A program made the position numbers and the translations under genes. Below are positions 1-8,898 of a stretch of DNA of 64,000 nucleotides, piece by piece. The DNA is from Rhabdothermincola_A sp041688815. GTDB lineage: Bacteria > Actinomycetota > Acidimicrobiia > Acidimicrobiales > Acidimicrobilacustridaceae. The stretch spans positions 1-64,000 of the forward strand of contig JBDNHK010000007.1 of the NCBI GenBank assembly GCA_041688815.1, given 5' to 3'. The number at the start of each line of letters is the position of its first letter. Positions within the stretch are counted from its first letter, which is position 1. The notes under the pieces were generated by a model that saw only the letters and a list, made by a program, of their open reading frames with translations, searched no databases and had not been told where the DNA came from.

Positions 1-270
1 GAGCGCCTCGAGGACATCCCCCGCCTGGCCGGCGACTGGGAGGTGAGCGTGCGCAGCGGCGCCAAGTTGGCCCTCACGCTCCACGACCACTTCGACGAGG
101 CGCTGCTCTTCCGGCGCATCGCCACCATCGAGACCGACGCCCCCACCATCACCGACGTGGGCGAACTGCGGTGGACCGGTCCGACCCCTGACTTCGCGAC
201 GCGGGCTCGGTCGCTCGATGCTCCCGGCCTCGCCACTCGGGTCGAGCGGCTGGCTCGGGGTCGCTCTTGA
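1..270 (+). CDS. 5'-3' exonuclease, C-terminal part (gene starts before the window)
   Basis: The frame is open from base 1 and gives 89 residues before a TGA at 268-270. It reads like the C-terminal end of the 5'-3' exonuclease (PolA N-domain / FEN-like) family. The segment around residues 20-60 has the lysine-rich GAK...L element and the block 'LFRRIATI.TDAP' followed by 'ELRWTGP' that closes actinobacterial stand-alone exonucleases. The catalytic acidic residues lie in the missing upstream part and cannot be checked. Expected role: removal of RNA primers or flaps in replication and repair. The GTG at 43 is internal to the family alignment, so I do not take it as the start. Confidence 0.72.
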   Translation, partial: ERLEDIPRLAGDWEVSVRSGAKLALTLHDHFDEALLFRRIATIETDAPTITDVGELRWTGPTPDFATRARSLDAPGLATRVERLARGRS

Positions 271-351
271 GCGGGTCCCCGCTCGCTCGGCCGGCCCTCC
301 GGCCCCGACACCGTGCCTCGCGTCTCGGCGCTCGAGCCCGTGGCGGAAGCC

Positions 352-579
352 TCAGGTCTCGGGAGCGACGTCCTTCTTGGCTTCTTCCTTGGTCGCTTCT
401 TCTCTCTTGGCCTCGTCCATTTTGGCCTCCACCGACAGCTTCTCGCCGTCCTTGATGCCCTTTTCGAACTCGCCCTTGGCCGAGCCGAGCGAGCGGGCCA
501 GCTTCGGCAGCTTGGTGCTGCCGAACAGCAGGGCGATGACCAGGAGTCCGATCAGGATCTCCGGTGCGCCGAGGTTCAT
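352..579 (-). CDS. tatA: Sec-independent translocase subunit TatA (copy 1)
   Basis: The 75-residue protein has a short N-terminus (MNLGAPE), one hydrophobic helix (residues about 6-20), the conserved FG hinge, then an amphipathic helix beginning TKLPKLARSLG and a charged lysine/glutamate tail. This is the TatA/E architecture. TatA oligomers form the membrane pore of the twin-arginine translocase for folded proteins. An AAAGGA ribosome-binding site precedes the ATG. The tail is longer than that of the neighbouring copy and ends in an E/K repeat region. It lies immediately downstream of a second tatA on the same strand, probably in one transcript. No tatC is nearby. Confidence 0.9.
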   Translation of the reverse strand: MNLGAPEILIGLLVIALLFGSTKLPKLARSLGSAKGEFEKGIKDGEKLSVEAKMDEAKREEATKEEAKKDVAPET

Positions 580-733
580 GGGTGTTCCTTTCCGCCGGCG
601 GGGTAGCCGGGTTGGTGCTCAGGCCTTCGGATCGGTCTTGGAATCGTCGGACAACTTCTCGCCGTCCTTGATGCCCTTTTCGAACTCGCCCTTGGCCGAG
701 CCGAGCGAGCGGGCCAGCTTCGGCAGCTTGGTG
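439..733. repeat. 79-bp perfect direct repeat inside the two tatA genes
   Basis: Bases 439-517 and 655-733 are identical over 79 bp (offset 216). They cover the amphipathic-helix coding part of both tatA genes, whereas the transmembrane and tail regions have diverged. Such a patch indicates a recent duplication or gene conversion, and is a site where one copy could be lost by recombination. Confidence 0.9.
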
Positions 734-789
734 GCCCCGAACAGCAACAAGATGACGAGGAGACCGATCAGGATCTCGGGTGCACCCAT
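619..789 (-). CDS. tatA: Sec-independent translocase subunit TatA (copy 2, 56 aa)
   Basis: This ORF is only 56 residues long. Read on the minus strand from the ATG at 789 to the TGA at 619, it encodes MGAPEILIG..., one transmembrane helix, the FG hinge (LLFGATKLPKL), and an amphipathic helix nearly identical to copy 1 (SLGSAKGEFEKGIKDGEKL), then a short acidic/basic tail. It is a tandem duplicate of the 352-579 gene and is transcribed first. A 79-bp stretch of DNA is identical between the copies. Two TatA-type subunits may specialise as TatA/TatE or TatA/TatB; neither has an obvious TatB-length extension, so I call both TatA. Confidence 0.88.
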   Translation of the reverse strand: MGAPEILIGLLVILLLFGATKLPKLARSLGSAKGEFEKGIKDGEKLSDDSKTDPKA

Positions 790-971
790 GGTTCGACCTT
801 TCCGAGGGGTTGCTGCCCATAGCAGCGACCGTGTCCTCGCACAGCGTACGACGTGGCGGTGTCGAGCGACACCCGCCGGCCGCCACAGTCGCCATCCCGG
901 GTCCGTCGCCGAGAACGTGACGCCAGAGGTGATCGTCGGCCCGGCGGTACCGCGACCCCTACCCTCGGCGC

Positions 972-1698
972 ATGGCCAGCCCGTTCACCATGGTGGAGGT
1001 GACGGGGCGCGAGGTGAAGGTCACCAACCCCGACAAGGTGTCCTTCTCGGCCCGGGGTGAGACCAAGCTCGATCTCGTCCGGCACCACCTGTTGGTCGGC
1101 GGGGGTGCCCTGCGGGGTGTCGTTCTCGGCGGTGCGTGACGTGGCCGCCGTGGTACGCGACGTGCTGGTCGAGCACGGGATGGTCGGCTGGCCGACGACC
1201 TCGGGTTCTCGGGGCATCCACGTCAATGAGCGCATCGCGCCTCGATGGGACTTCCTCGGCGTGCGCCGGGCCGCGCTGGCGCTGGCCCGTGAGGTGGAGC
1301 GACGGTTGCCGCACCTGGCCACGTCGAAATGGTGGAAGGAGGAGCGAGGCGACACCGTCTTCCTCGACTACAACCAGAACGCCCGCGACCGCACGGTGGC
1401 GTCGGTGTACTCGGTGCGCAACAACCCGGAGGGTCGGGTGTCGGCCCCCTTCCGCTGGGACGAGCTCGACGCGGTCGAGTTGGGCGACTTCACCCTGGCG
1501 TCGATGCCCGCCCGCTGGGCCGAGGTGGGCGATCTCGAGGCCCCCATGGACGAGCGGGCCTTCTCGCTGGAGCCGCTCCTGGATCTCGCCGTCCGCGACG
1601 AGGCCGGCGGGCTGGGCGACGCCCCGTGGCCCCCGAACTTCCCGAAGCAGGCTGGTGAGCCCCCGCGGGTCCAGCCCAGCCGCGCCCGCCCCGCCTGA
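972..1698 (+). pseudogene. LigD-type DNA polymerase/primase domain, internally deleted and frameshifted
   Basis: The ATG at 972 opens a frame matching the start of the LigD polymerase domain (GREVKVTNPDKV..., TKLDLV, GALRGV) and stops at TGA 1137-1139. From about 1105 the +1-shifted frame continues with the C-terminal half: FSAVRDVAAVVRDVL, TSGSRGIHV, LATSKWWKEERG, FLDYNQNARDRT, YSVR, then a family-typical end at 1698. By comparison with intact family members, about 90-100 residues between GALRGV and FSAVRDVA are missing, including the segment with the metal-binding Asp-x-Asp of the polymerase. The junction lies in the short string GGGGTGTCG, which suits a microhomology deletion. An intact protein would take part in bacterial NHEJ with Ku and a ligase. 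This copy should be inactive. Confidence 0.85.
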
Positions 1699-1797
1699 CC
1701 TGACCCACTCGACCCACCCGACCCACCCATCCGAATCCGGTGATGATTTCTCGCGCTCGGCGCGCATCTTCAACACGAGTTCGCTGGTGGTGGGTCG

Positions 1798-2160
1798 TCA
1801 GAGGGCGAAGATGCGGTGCAGCTCGTAGGGCACGACCTGTTCGAGCTGGTCGTACGTACACGACGCCGGCTCGCGGTCGGGGCGGAAGCGCACCAGGCGG
1901 GTGGCGTGACGAAAGCGGTGGCCCTGGAGGTGCTCGTAGGCCACCTCGGCCACCAACTCGGCCCGGCGGGCGGCGGTGAACGACGTGGCCACCCCGACAT
2001 GGTGCAGGGTGTCGCCGTCGTCGTACAACCCCAGCAGCAGCGACCCGATGCCGTCGCCGCTCCTCTGGCGTCGGTACCCGGCGATCGCCACGTCGGCGGT
2101 GCGCTGGTGCTTCACCTTGGCCAACATCGGTGACACCGGCGGCATGACGGTAAGGTCCAC
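1798..2160 (-). pseudogene. ATP-dependent DNA ligase (LigC/LigD-ligase type) with two in-frame internal deletions
   Basis: The GTG at 2160 (or ATG at 2145) begins PPVSPMLAK, the usual start of LigC-like ligases. The next residues, VKHQRTADVAIAGY, belong to the junction of the nucleotidyltransferase and OB-fold domains. About 200 residues, including the catalytic KxDG lysine motif, are absent without loss of frame. A second in-frame gap, roughly 50-60 residues, follows FTAARR before ELVAEVAYEHLQG. The C-terminus (FRHATR, RPDR.P.SCTY.QLE) is normal. The remaining 120 residues cannot adenylate. It faces the damaged LigD polymerase gene convergently, so both halves of one NHEJ module are lost. 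Gap sizes are estimated from memory of family length. Confidence 0.82.
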
Positions 2161-2214
2161 GGCCCGAACCGTACCGCCGGGGATCGGCCGTTCGATGGGC
2201 CACCGGGCGGTCGG

Positions 2215-2220
2215 TAGGAT
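2215..2220 (+). promoter_or_regulatory. -10 element (TAGGAT) for a leaderless acyl-CoA carboxylase mRNA
   Basis: TAGGAT ends 7 nt before the ATG at 2228, and there is no Shine-Dalgarno sequence. This is the spacing of actinobacterial leaderless promoters and supports the chosen start. Confidence 0.5.
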
Positions 2221-2227
2221 TGTCGCC

Positions 2228-3780
<1,553 letters not shown>

Positions 3781-3784
<4 letters not shown>

Positions 3785-3990
3785 GTGGGCCCGTCGAGAT
3801 GGCCCCGCGAGTGAGTGCCATCCGGCCGGTGCCGACGGTCGAGGAGGCGGTGGCCATCGCCGCCGCTCTAGAGGTCGGGTGGCCCCGGTTGGTGGTCGCC
3901 GGCGGCGACGACCGGGCCGACCCGCCCCGCTGGCGCTTCTCGGGCCGCTGGTGGTCGCGCCCGGTGCCTTCTCGCCGCGCCCGGCCGTGA
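3781..3990 (+). CDS. acyl-CoA carboxylase epsilon subunit (69 aa)
   Basis: This small protein starts at a GTG that overlaps the TGA of the beta subunit (GTGA), which suggests translational coupling. It has the epsilon-family layout: a short helix with 'PTVEEAVAIAAAL', a variable linker, then a Trp-rich C-terminal patch (RWRFSGRWWSRP). Epsilon subunits of actinobacterial acyl-CoA carboxylases bind the beta hexamer and raise activity. The length is typical (60-90 residues). Confidence 0.72.
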
Positions 3991-4000
3991 ACAGGGGCCC

Positions 4001-4120
4001 ATGGGGACCCTGCGCAGCAACGGTCTCGTGGCGCTGAGCAGGACCATCGGCCGGCTTGTCGACCCGACGGTCGGTGAGCTCGGCGATCGCTGCTTCGCCA
4101 TGGCGGCCACCCCGGCGTGA
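4001..4120 (+). CDS. possible 39-residue ORF between epsilon subunit and CoA-transferase
   Basis: The ATG at 4001 opens 39 codons. The stop TGA (4118-4120) overlaps the GTG start of the next gene, as in the coupled genes around it. The product (MGTLRSNGLV...FAMAATPA) matches nothing I recognise. The frame stays open upstream through the end of the epsilon gene, so this could also be the tail of an eroded gene. No clear Shine-Dalgarno sequence is present. Confidence 0.3.
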   Translation: MGTLRSNGLVALSRTIGRLVDPTVGELGDRCFAMAATPA

Positions 4121-5250
4121 CCACCGAGGCTTCGCCCCTTCCGCTCGCTGATCTGCGGGTGATCGACCTCTCCACCGTGCTGGCCGGGCCCGGTTGCGCG
4201 CGTCACCTGGCCGACTTCGGGGCCGACGTGGTGAAGGTGGAACGTCCCGTAACGGGGGACACCGTGCGCTCGCTGGGGTGGCGCGACCCCGCCGACGACG
4301 TGACCCTGTTCTGGAAGCTGGTCGGTCGGGGCAAGCGCAGCGTGGTGCTCGACCTGGCCACCGACGAGGGCCGCCGCCATCTGCACCGGCTGGTGGCCAC
4401 CGCCGACGTGCTGGTCGAGAACATGCGCCCCGGCAAGCTCGAAGCCCTCGGCCTGGTACCCGACGAGCTCATCGCCGCGCACCCGACGCTGGTGATCACC
4501 CGGGTCACCGGCTTCGGGCAGACCGGCCCCTACGCCGCCCGCCCGGGCTTCGCCACGCTGGCCGAGGCGCTGTCGGGGTTCGCCGCGGTCAACGGCGAGC
4601 CCGACGGCCAGCCCCTGCTCCCACCCATCGCCCTCACCGATGAGGTCACTGCCATCGTGGCCGCCTTCGCCACCATGGTGGCCGTGCACTCCGGGGTGGG
4701 CCAGGTGGTCGACGTGAACCTGCTCGAGACGATGCTCCAGCTCATGGGGGCCCTGCCGTCGGCGTGGGCGATGCTCGGCTACGAACAGCCTCGGCTGGGT
4801 GCCGGCATCCCCTACAGCGTGCCTCGGGGCACCTACCGCTGCGCCGACGGCCGCTGGGTGGCCATCAGCACCACCGCCGAGCCGGTGGCGCGGCGCATGA
4901 TGACCCTGATCGGTGCCGGCGACGACGAGCGCTTCCACAGCTTCGAGGGCCGGGTGGCCCACCGGGCGGAGATCGACGACCTGGTGGCGGCGTGGGTGGC
5001 GAAGCGGTCGATGGAGGAGGTGCTGGCCGAGGCCGAGGCCGCTCACGCCGCGGCGGCGCCGGTGTACGGCCAGCGCGACGTGGCCTCGGACCCTCACATA
5101 CAGGCGCGAGGCGCGCTGATCGACGTCGACGGGGTGATGATGCAGAACGTCATCGCCCGCTTGTCGGCCACCCCGGGCCGGGTGCGGTTCCCCGCTCGGG
5201 CCTTGGGTGCCGATACGGCCGAGGTGCTGGCCGAGCTCGACGACGATTGA
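4117..5250 (+). CDS. CaiB/BaiF family (type III) CoA-transferase
   Basis: A 377-residue family III CoA-transferase. It begins LRVIDLSTVLAGPGCARHLADFGADVVKVE, the classic N-terminal CoA-binding block (given here as the region at residues 10-40). GRGKRSVVLDL and NMRPGKLEALGL follow, then a central ALTDE segment carrying the expected catalytic Asp, and a C-terminal domain ending in HIQARGAL...DVDG. These enzymes move CoA between carboxylic acids through an aspartyl-CoA thioester. Its position behind acyl-CoA carboxylase genes suggests activation of a dicarboxylic or branched acid. The substrate cannot be told from sequence. Confidence 0.88.
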   Translation: MTTEASPLPLADLRVIDLSTVLAGPGCARHLADFGADVVKVERPVTGDTVRSLGWRDPADDVTLFWKLVGRGKRSVVLDLATDEGRRHLHRLVATADVLVENMRPGKLEALGLVPDELIAAHPTLVITRVTGFGQTGPYAARPGFATLAEALSGFAAVNGEPDGQPLLPPIALTDEVTAIVAAFATMVAVHSGVGQVVDVNLLETMLQLMGALPSAWAMLGYEQPRLGAGIPYSVPRGTYRCADGRWVAISTTAEPVARRMMTLIGAGDDERFHSFEGRVAHRAEIDDLVAAWVAKRSMEEVLAEAEAAHAAAAPVYGQRDVASDPHIQARGALIDVDGVMMQNVIARLSATPGRVRFPARALGADTAEVLAELDDD

Positions 5251-5251
5251 G

Positions 5252-5551
5252 TCAGCCGGCGAAGCGGGGGGTGACCAGCGGGGTTGTCGCGTCGGGGCTC
5301 GAGGATGGGCTCGTCGGTGGCCTGGCGGAGCGGAACACGAGAGTGACCGCGGCGCTGAGTGCTCCGCTGGGCAAAGTGGCGGGGTCGGTCAACGCCACGG
5401 CGGCGAGGGCGACGACCCCGGGCGCGGCAGACGCCGCGGGTCCGAACGACAGGCCGGCGAGCAGCATGACGATCGCGGCTGCATCGTGGGTCTGGTCATC
5501 GCCCCCCCAAATTCGCCCATCGATTGAGTATGGCCGATGGGCCGCGCCCAT
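5252..5551 (-). CDS. uncertain alanine-rich membrane-like ORF
   Basis: A minus-strand frame of up to 99 codons stops at 5252 just after the CoA-transferase. It contains one hydrophobic run (AAAIVMLLAGLSF...GVVALAAVAL) and a Ser/Pro-rich C-terminus. The start is unclear: ATG at 5551 or at 5467. I recognise no family. In GC-rich DNA such an ORF can arise by chance, and a remnant of a larger membrane protein is also possible because eroded genes are common nearby. Confidence 0.25.
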   Translation of the reverse strand: MGAAHRPYSIDGRIWGGDDQTHDAAAIVMLLAGLSFGPAASAAPGVVALAAVALTDPATLPSGALSAAVTLVFRSARPPTSPSSSPDATTPLVTPRFAG

Positions 5552-5625
5552 GACGTCGCCGATCGTCTACGGCTCGATGCCCGATTCGTGAGCGCACCGA
5601 GCAACGTTGTACCCAGGAGGGCCCG

Positions 5626-6129
5626 TCATCCTTCGGAGGGGGCGACCTCGATGCGGTGCTGGCGCCACTCGCGGGCGTTGTCGAGCGCCGTGTCGGCCCG
5701 GTCGAGTACCTCTTCGGTGGTGAGGCCGTGGGCGGGGTAGCAGGCCACACCGGCCCACATCACGGCATCGGACTCGACCTCGATGACAGCCATGCGGACC
5801 CGCTCGGCGGTCCAAGTGGCCCCGGCGTCGGTGGTGTCCTCGAGCAGGAGAGCGAACACGCCGTCGCGGAGGCGAAAGGCCTCTTCGGCCTTGCGGATCG
5901 TGGCGGTGATGGCTGCGGTCGAGCGTTGTCGGGCGGTGAACGTGGTGCGCCACTCGAGTCGGGCCTCGGCGTCCTCGCGGGCTTCCGTGGCCCTACTCAG
6001 CTCGCGTCGGAGCTGATCGAGGGCGGCCTCGGCCCGGGCCAGGCGGGCCTGGCTGACCGCAAAGCGGTTGTGGTTCACCAGGGTCAGGGCCAGGGCGCCG
6101 GCGCCCGCCCCGAGGACGCCCGCCACCAT
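5626..6129 (-). CDS. degenerate, shortened GGDEF-domain protein
   Basis: The 167 residues comprise an N-terminal membrane helix (VAGVLGAGAGALALTLV), a coiled-coil-like stretch (residues 25-65), then only the C-terminal half of a GGDEF domain: FRLRDGVFALLLEDT, ERVRMAV, WAGVACYPAHG, EEVLDRADTALDNARE. The signature GG(D/E)EF position reads RDGVF, and the N-terminal half of the domain (the usual LTGL.NR, D.D.FK and GH..GD region) is missing between EWRTTF and AITATIRKA. It cannot make c-di-GMP. An intact relative would be a diguanylate cyclase or a receptor. I cannot tell whether the short form is ancestral or a recent in-frame deletion. Confidence 0.65.
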   Translation of the reverse strand: MVAGVLGAGAGALALTLVNHNRFAVSQARLARAEAALDQLRRELSRATEAREDAEARLEWRTTFTARQRSTAAITATIRKAEEAFRLRDGVFALLLEDTTDAGATWTAERVRMAVIEVESDAVMWAGVACYPAHGLTTEEVLDRADTALDNAREWRQHRIEVAPSEG

Positions 6130-6198
6130 GGCGAGCCCGACGGGGCGTCGACATTGCCAGAGGCTCGCGCGAATCCGAGTCAGGCGATCGGGGCGGGC

Positions 6199-8178
6199 TC
6201 AGCGCCGGCTCAGGGCCAGGTCGGCGATGTCGCCCATGATCCGGGCCAGCTCGAAGTCCTTCGGCGTGTACACCCTCGACACGCCGGCGGCCAGCAGCAC
6301 CTCGGCGTCCTCGTCGGGGATGATGCCGCCCACCACCACGGGGGCGTCCACCCCTTCGGCCCGCAGGCGCATGACCACCTCGGGGACCAACTGGAGGTGA
6401 CTCCCGGACAGGATCGAGAGACCCACGACCTCCACGTCTTCGTCGCGGGCCACGGCCGCGATCTGTTCGGGGGTGAGACGGATGCCCTGGTAGATGACCT
6501 CCATGCCGGCGTCCCGGGCCGCCACCGCGATCTGCTCGGCGCCGTTGGAGTGCCCGTCGAGCCCGGGCTTGGCCACCAGGAGCCTCGGCGGGCCGCCCGG
6601 CGCCGCCTTCACGCGGGCGGCGACGTCACGCAGGCCTTGGCCCAGGTCGCCGACCCCGATGGCCGCGCCCACGCCGGTGGGGGCGCGGTACTCACCGAAC
6701 ACGGCGCGCAGGGTTTGGGCCCACTCGCCGGTGGTGCCGCGAGCATGGGCGAGGGCGATGGTGGCCGGCATGATGTTCTCGTCGGTGCCGGCCACCCGGC
6801 GCAGCTCGGTGATCGCCGCGGTCACGGCGTCGTGGTCGCGGGTCGAGCGCCACTGTTCGACCTCGGCGATCGTCTCGGCCTCCACCGCCGGGTCGACCTT
6901 GAGGATGTTCTCCCCGCCGACGAGGGGCGATTCCGCGGTCTCGGTGAAGCGGTTCACCCCCACCACCACCAGCTCACCGGACTCGATGCTGCGCACCCGC
7001 TCGGTGTGCGACGCCACGAGGCGGCCCTTGAGCTCGTCGATGGCGTGGAAGGCGCCACCGAGGGCGAGCACGTCGTCGAGCTCGGCGGTGGCGGCGGCGA
7101 TCAACTCGGCCGTGCGGGCCTCGACCACATGGCTGCCGGCGAAGAGGTCGTCGTACTCGAGCAGGTCGGTCTCGAAGGCCAGCACCTGCTGCATGCGCAG
7201 CGACCATTGCTGGTCCCACGGGCGGGGAAGCCCGAGGGCCTCGTTCCAGGCCGGGAGCTGCACCGACCGGGCCCGGGCGTCCTTCGACATGGTGACGGCC
7301 AGCATCTCCAGCACGATGCGCTGGATGTTGTTCTCGGGCTGAGCCTCGGTGAGCCCGAGCGAGTTGACCTGCACGCCGTAGCGGAAGCGGCGGGCCTTCG
7401 GGTCGGTGACGCCGTAGCGCTCGAGGGTGAGCCGGTCCCACATCTCGGTGAAGGCCCGCATCTTGCACATCTCCTCGACGAACCGGATGCCGGCGTTGAC
7501 GAAGAAGGAGGTGGACGCCACGACGGCGGGGAAGTCATCGGGTTCGACCTGTCCCGAGTCGCGCACGGCGTCGAGGACGTCGATGGCGGTGGCCAGCGAG
7601 AAGGCGATCTCCTGCACCGGCGTGGCGCCGGCCTCCTGGAGGTGGTAGCTGCACACGTTCATCGGGTTCCACTTGGGGGCGTGGTGAGCGCAGTAGGCGA
7701 TCATGTCGACGATCAGCCGCTTCGACGGTTCCGGCGGGAAGATGTACGTGCCGCGTGACAGGTACTCCTTGATGATGTCGTTCTGCGTCGTGCCCCGTAG
7801 GGCCTCGCTGGGCACACCGTGGTCGGTGGCGTTGGCGACATAGAGACCGAGGAGCCAGGCCGCCGGGGCGTTGATGGTCATCGAGGTGTTCATCTCGTCG
7901 ACGGGTATGCCGTCGAGGAGCTGGCGCATGTGGCCGAGATGGGCCACGGGCACCCCGACCTTGCCGACCTCGCCTCGGGCCCGGGGATCGTCGGGGTCGT
8001 AGCCGGTCTGGGTGGGCAGGTCGAAGGCAATCGACAGCCCGGTCTGGCCCTTCGACAGGTTGGTGCGGTACAGCTCGTTGGACGCCTTGGCCGTGGAGTG
8101 CCCCGAGTACGTGCGCATCATCCACGGCCGTTCGCGCTCGTGGTGGGTCGCGGGAGGCGTCGCTGCTGGTGCGTCCAT
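6199..8178 (-). CDS. ecm: ethylmalonyl-CoA mutase (MeaA/Ecm type, B12-dependent)
   Basis: A 659-residue fused mutase. The N-terminal TIM-barrel domain starts ERPWMMRTYSGHSTAKASNE and has FDLPTQTGYDPD, MNTSMTINA and GTTQNDIIKEYLSRGTY. The C-terminal cobalamin domain has the Asp-x-His-x-x-Gly motif (GLDGHSNGAEQ) and GLSILSGSH. The RTYSGHSTAKASN form, instead of the RQYAGFSTAEESN of methylmalonyl-CoA mutase, points to Ecm/MeaA. It converts (2R)-ethylmalonyl-CoA to methylsuccinyl-CoA in the ethylmalonyl-CoA pathway. The start ATG at 8178 places MDAPAAT before the conserved block. The nearby carboxylase and 3-hydroxyacyl-CoA dehydrogenase fit the same short-chain acyl-CoA metabolism. Crotonyl-CoA carboxylase/reductase is not in this window. 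Confidence 0.9.
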   Translation of the reverse strand: MDAPAATPPATHHERERPWMMRTYSGHSTAKASNELYRTNLSKGQTGLSIAFDLPTQTGYDPDDPRARGEVGKVGVPVAHLGHMRQLLDGIPVDEMNTSMTINAPAAWLLGLYVANATDHGVPSEALRGTTQNDIIKEYLSRGTYIFPPEPSKRLIVDMIAYCAHHAPKWNPMNVCSYHLQEAGATPVQEIAFSLATAIDVLDAVRDSGQVEPDDFPAVVASTSFFVNAGIRFVEEMCKMRAFTEMWDRLTLERYGVTDPKARRFRYGVQVNSLGLTEAQPENNIQRIVLEMLAVTMSKDARARSVQLPAWNEALGLPRPWDQQWSLRMQQVLAFETDLLEYDDLFAGSHVVEARTAELIAAATAELDDVLALGGAFHAIDELKGRLVASHTERVRSIESGELVVVGVNRFTETAESPLVGGENILKVDPAVEAETIAEVEQWRSTRDHDAVTAAITELRRVAGTDENIMPATIALAHARGTTGEWAQTLRAVFGEYRAPTGVGAAIGVGDLGQGLRDVAARVKAAPGGPPRLLVAKPGLDGHSNGAEQIAVAARDAGMEVIYQGIRLTPEQIAAVARDEDVEVVGLSILSGSHLQLVPEVVMRLRAEGVDAPVVVGGIIPDEDAEVLLAAGVSRVYTPKDFELARIMGDIADLALSRR

Positions 8179-8240
8179 TCCCCAATCGTTCCCCAAGATC
8201 GCTCCTGCTGTCACAACGATGACCGGTCGGTAACCCCCGG

Positions 8241-8852
8241 TCAACCGGCGTGGGGCCACCCGTCGAGCCCTGAGGGTGGGGGGTGTGGTGCTCGTCGCCG
8301 GTGGTGGTGGTGGTGGACGAGGTCGACGATGCGGGCGCGGATCAGGAGGGCGGTGTCGTGGTCGTTGGGCTCGGGGCAGTCGTCTAGGGCGGCGGGGTCG
8401 GCGCTGTGGGTCTGGGCTCGGGGGTGAGGTTCTCGTGCGGGTTCGAGGTCTCTGCCCGGCCTGTGGGGTGAGGCAAGTTCTGGGAACTCGGGGATGAGCC
8501 CACGAAGACGCGGGTGGTGGAGAGGGAGCGGTGGTGGTCGCCGTCGTCTGGGGGGTGGGCTGGTGAGGGTGTGGCCGTCGGGTCGGGTGAAGGTGAGGGT
8601 GCCGTCGGGTTCGAGGTGGAGGTGCCAGTGGTGGCGGTGGACGGCGCCGTGGTGGGTGGCGCAGAGCCCAGCGAGGTTGGCGAGGCCAGTGGTTCCGCCT
8701 TCCTCCCAGTGTTGGAGGTGGTGGGCGTGGATCCAGGCGGTGGGGGCGTCGCAGTTCGGGAACCGGCATCCGTGGTCGCGTACGACCATGGCGTCACGCA
8801 GGTTGGGTGACACCACCGAAATAATTGAACAAAGACGAGTACGAGGAGTCAC
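8241..8852 (-). pseudogene. C-terminal remnant of a DUF222/HNH endonuclease (13E12-like)
   Basis: The conserved part starts at VSPNLRDAMVVRDHGCRFP and carries a complete HNH motif: CRFPNC, HAHHLQHWEEGG, NL..LC.THHG.VH. The roughly 250-residue N-terminal DUF222 domain that normally precedes it is absent. Just upstream of the surviving homology the DNA turns AT-rich (aaataattgaac near 8819), which probably marks the break. The C-terminal extension is a Pro/His/Arg-rich low-complexity tail running toward the mutase promoter. Such HNH proteins are abundant, mobile-like repeats in actinobacteria. A stand-alone HNH product from a start near 8852 cannot be excluded. Confidence 0.7.
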
Positions 8853-8898
8853 AGGAACGGCACGGGCGGTGGTCGACCGGGCGGTGATGGGAGGGAGG

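Noticed and set aside
1699..1735. Short tandem gacccac-type repeats after the LigD remnant
   Set aside because: Only three imperfect units in a convergent gap; no structure or feature beyond low complexity.
8241..8500. His/Pro-rich tail of the HNH remnant considered a metal-binding protein
   Set aside because: It is low-complexity sequence in frame with the HNH fragment; no independent start or conserved motif.
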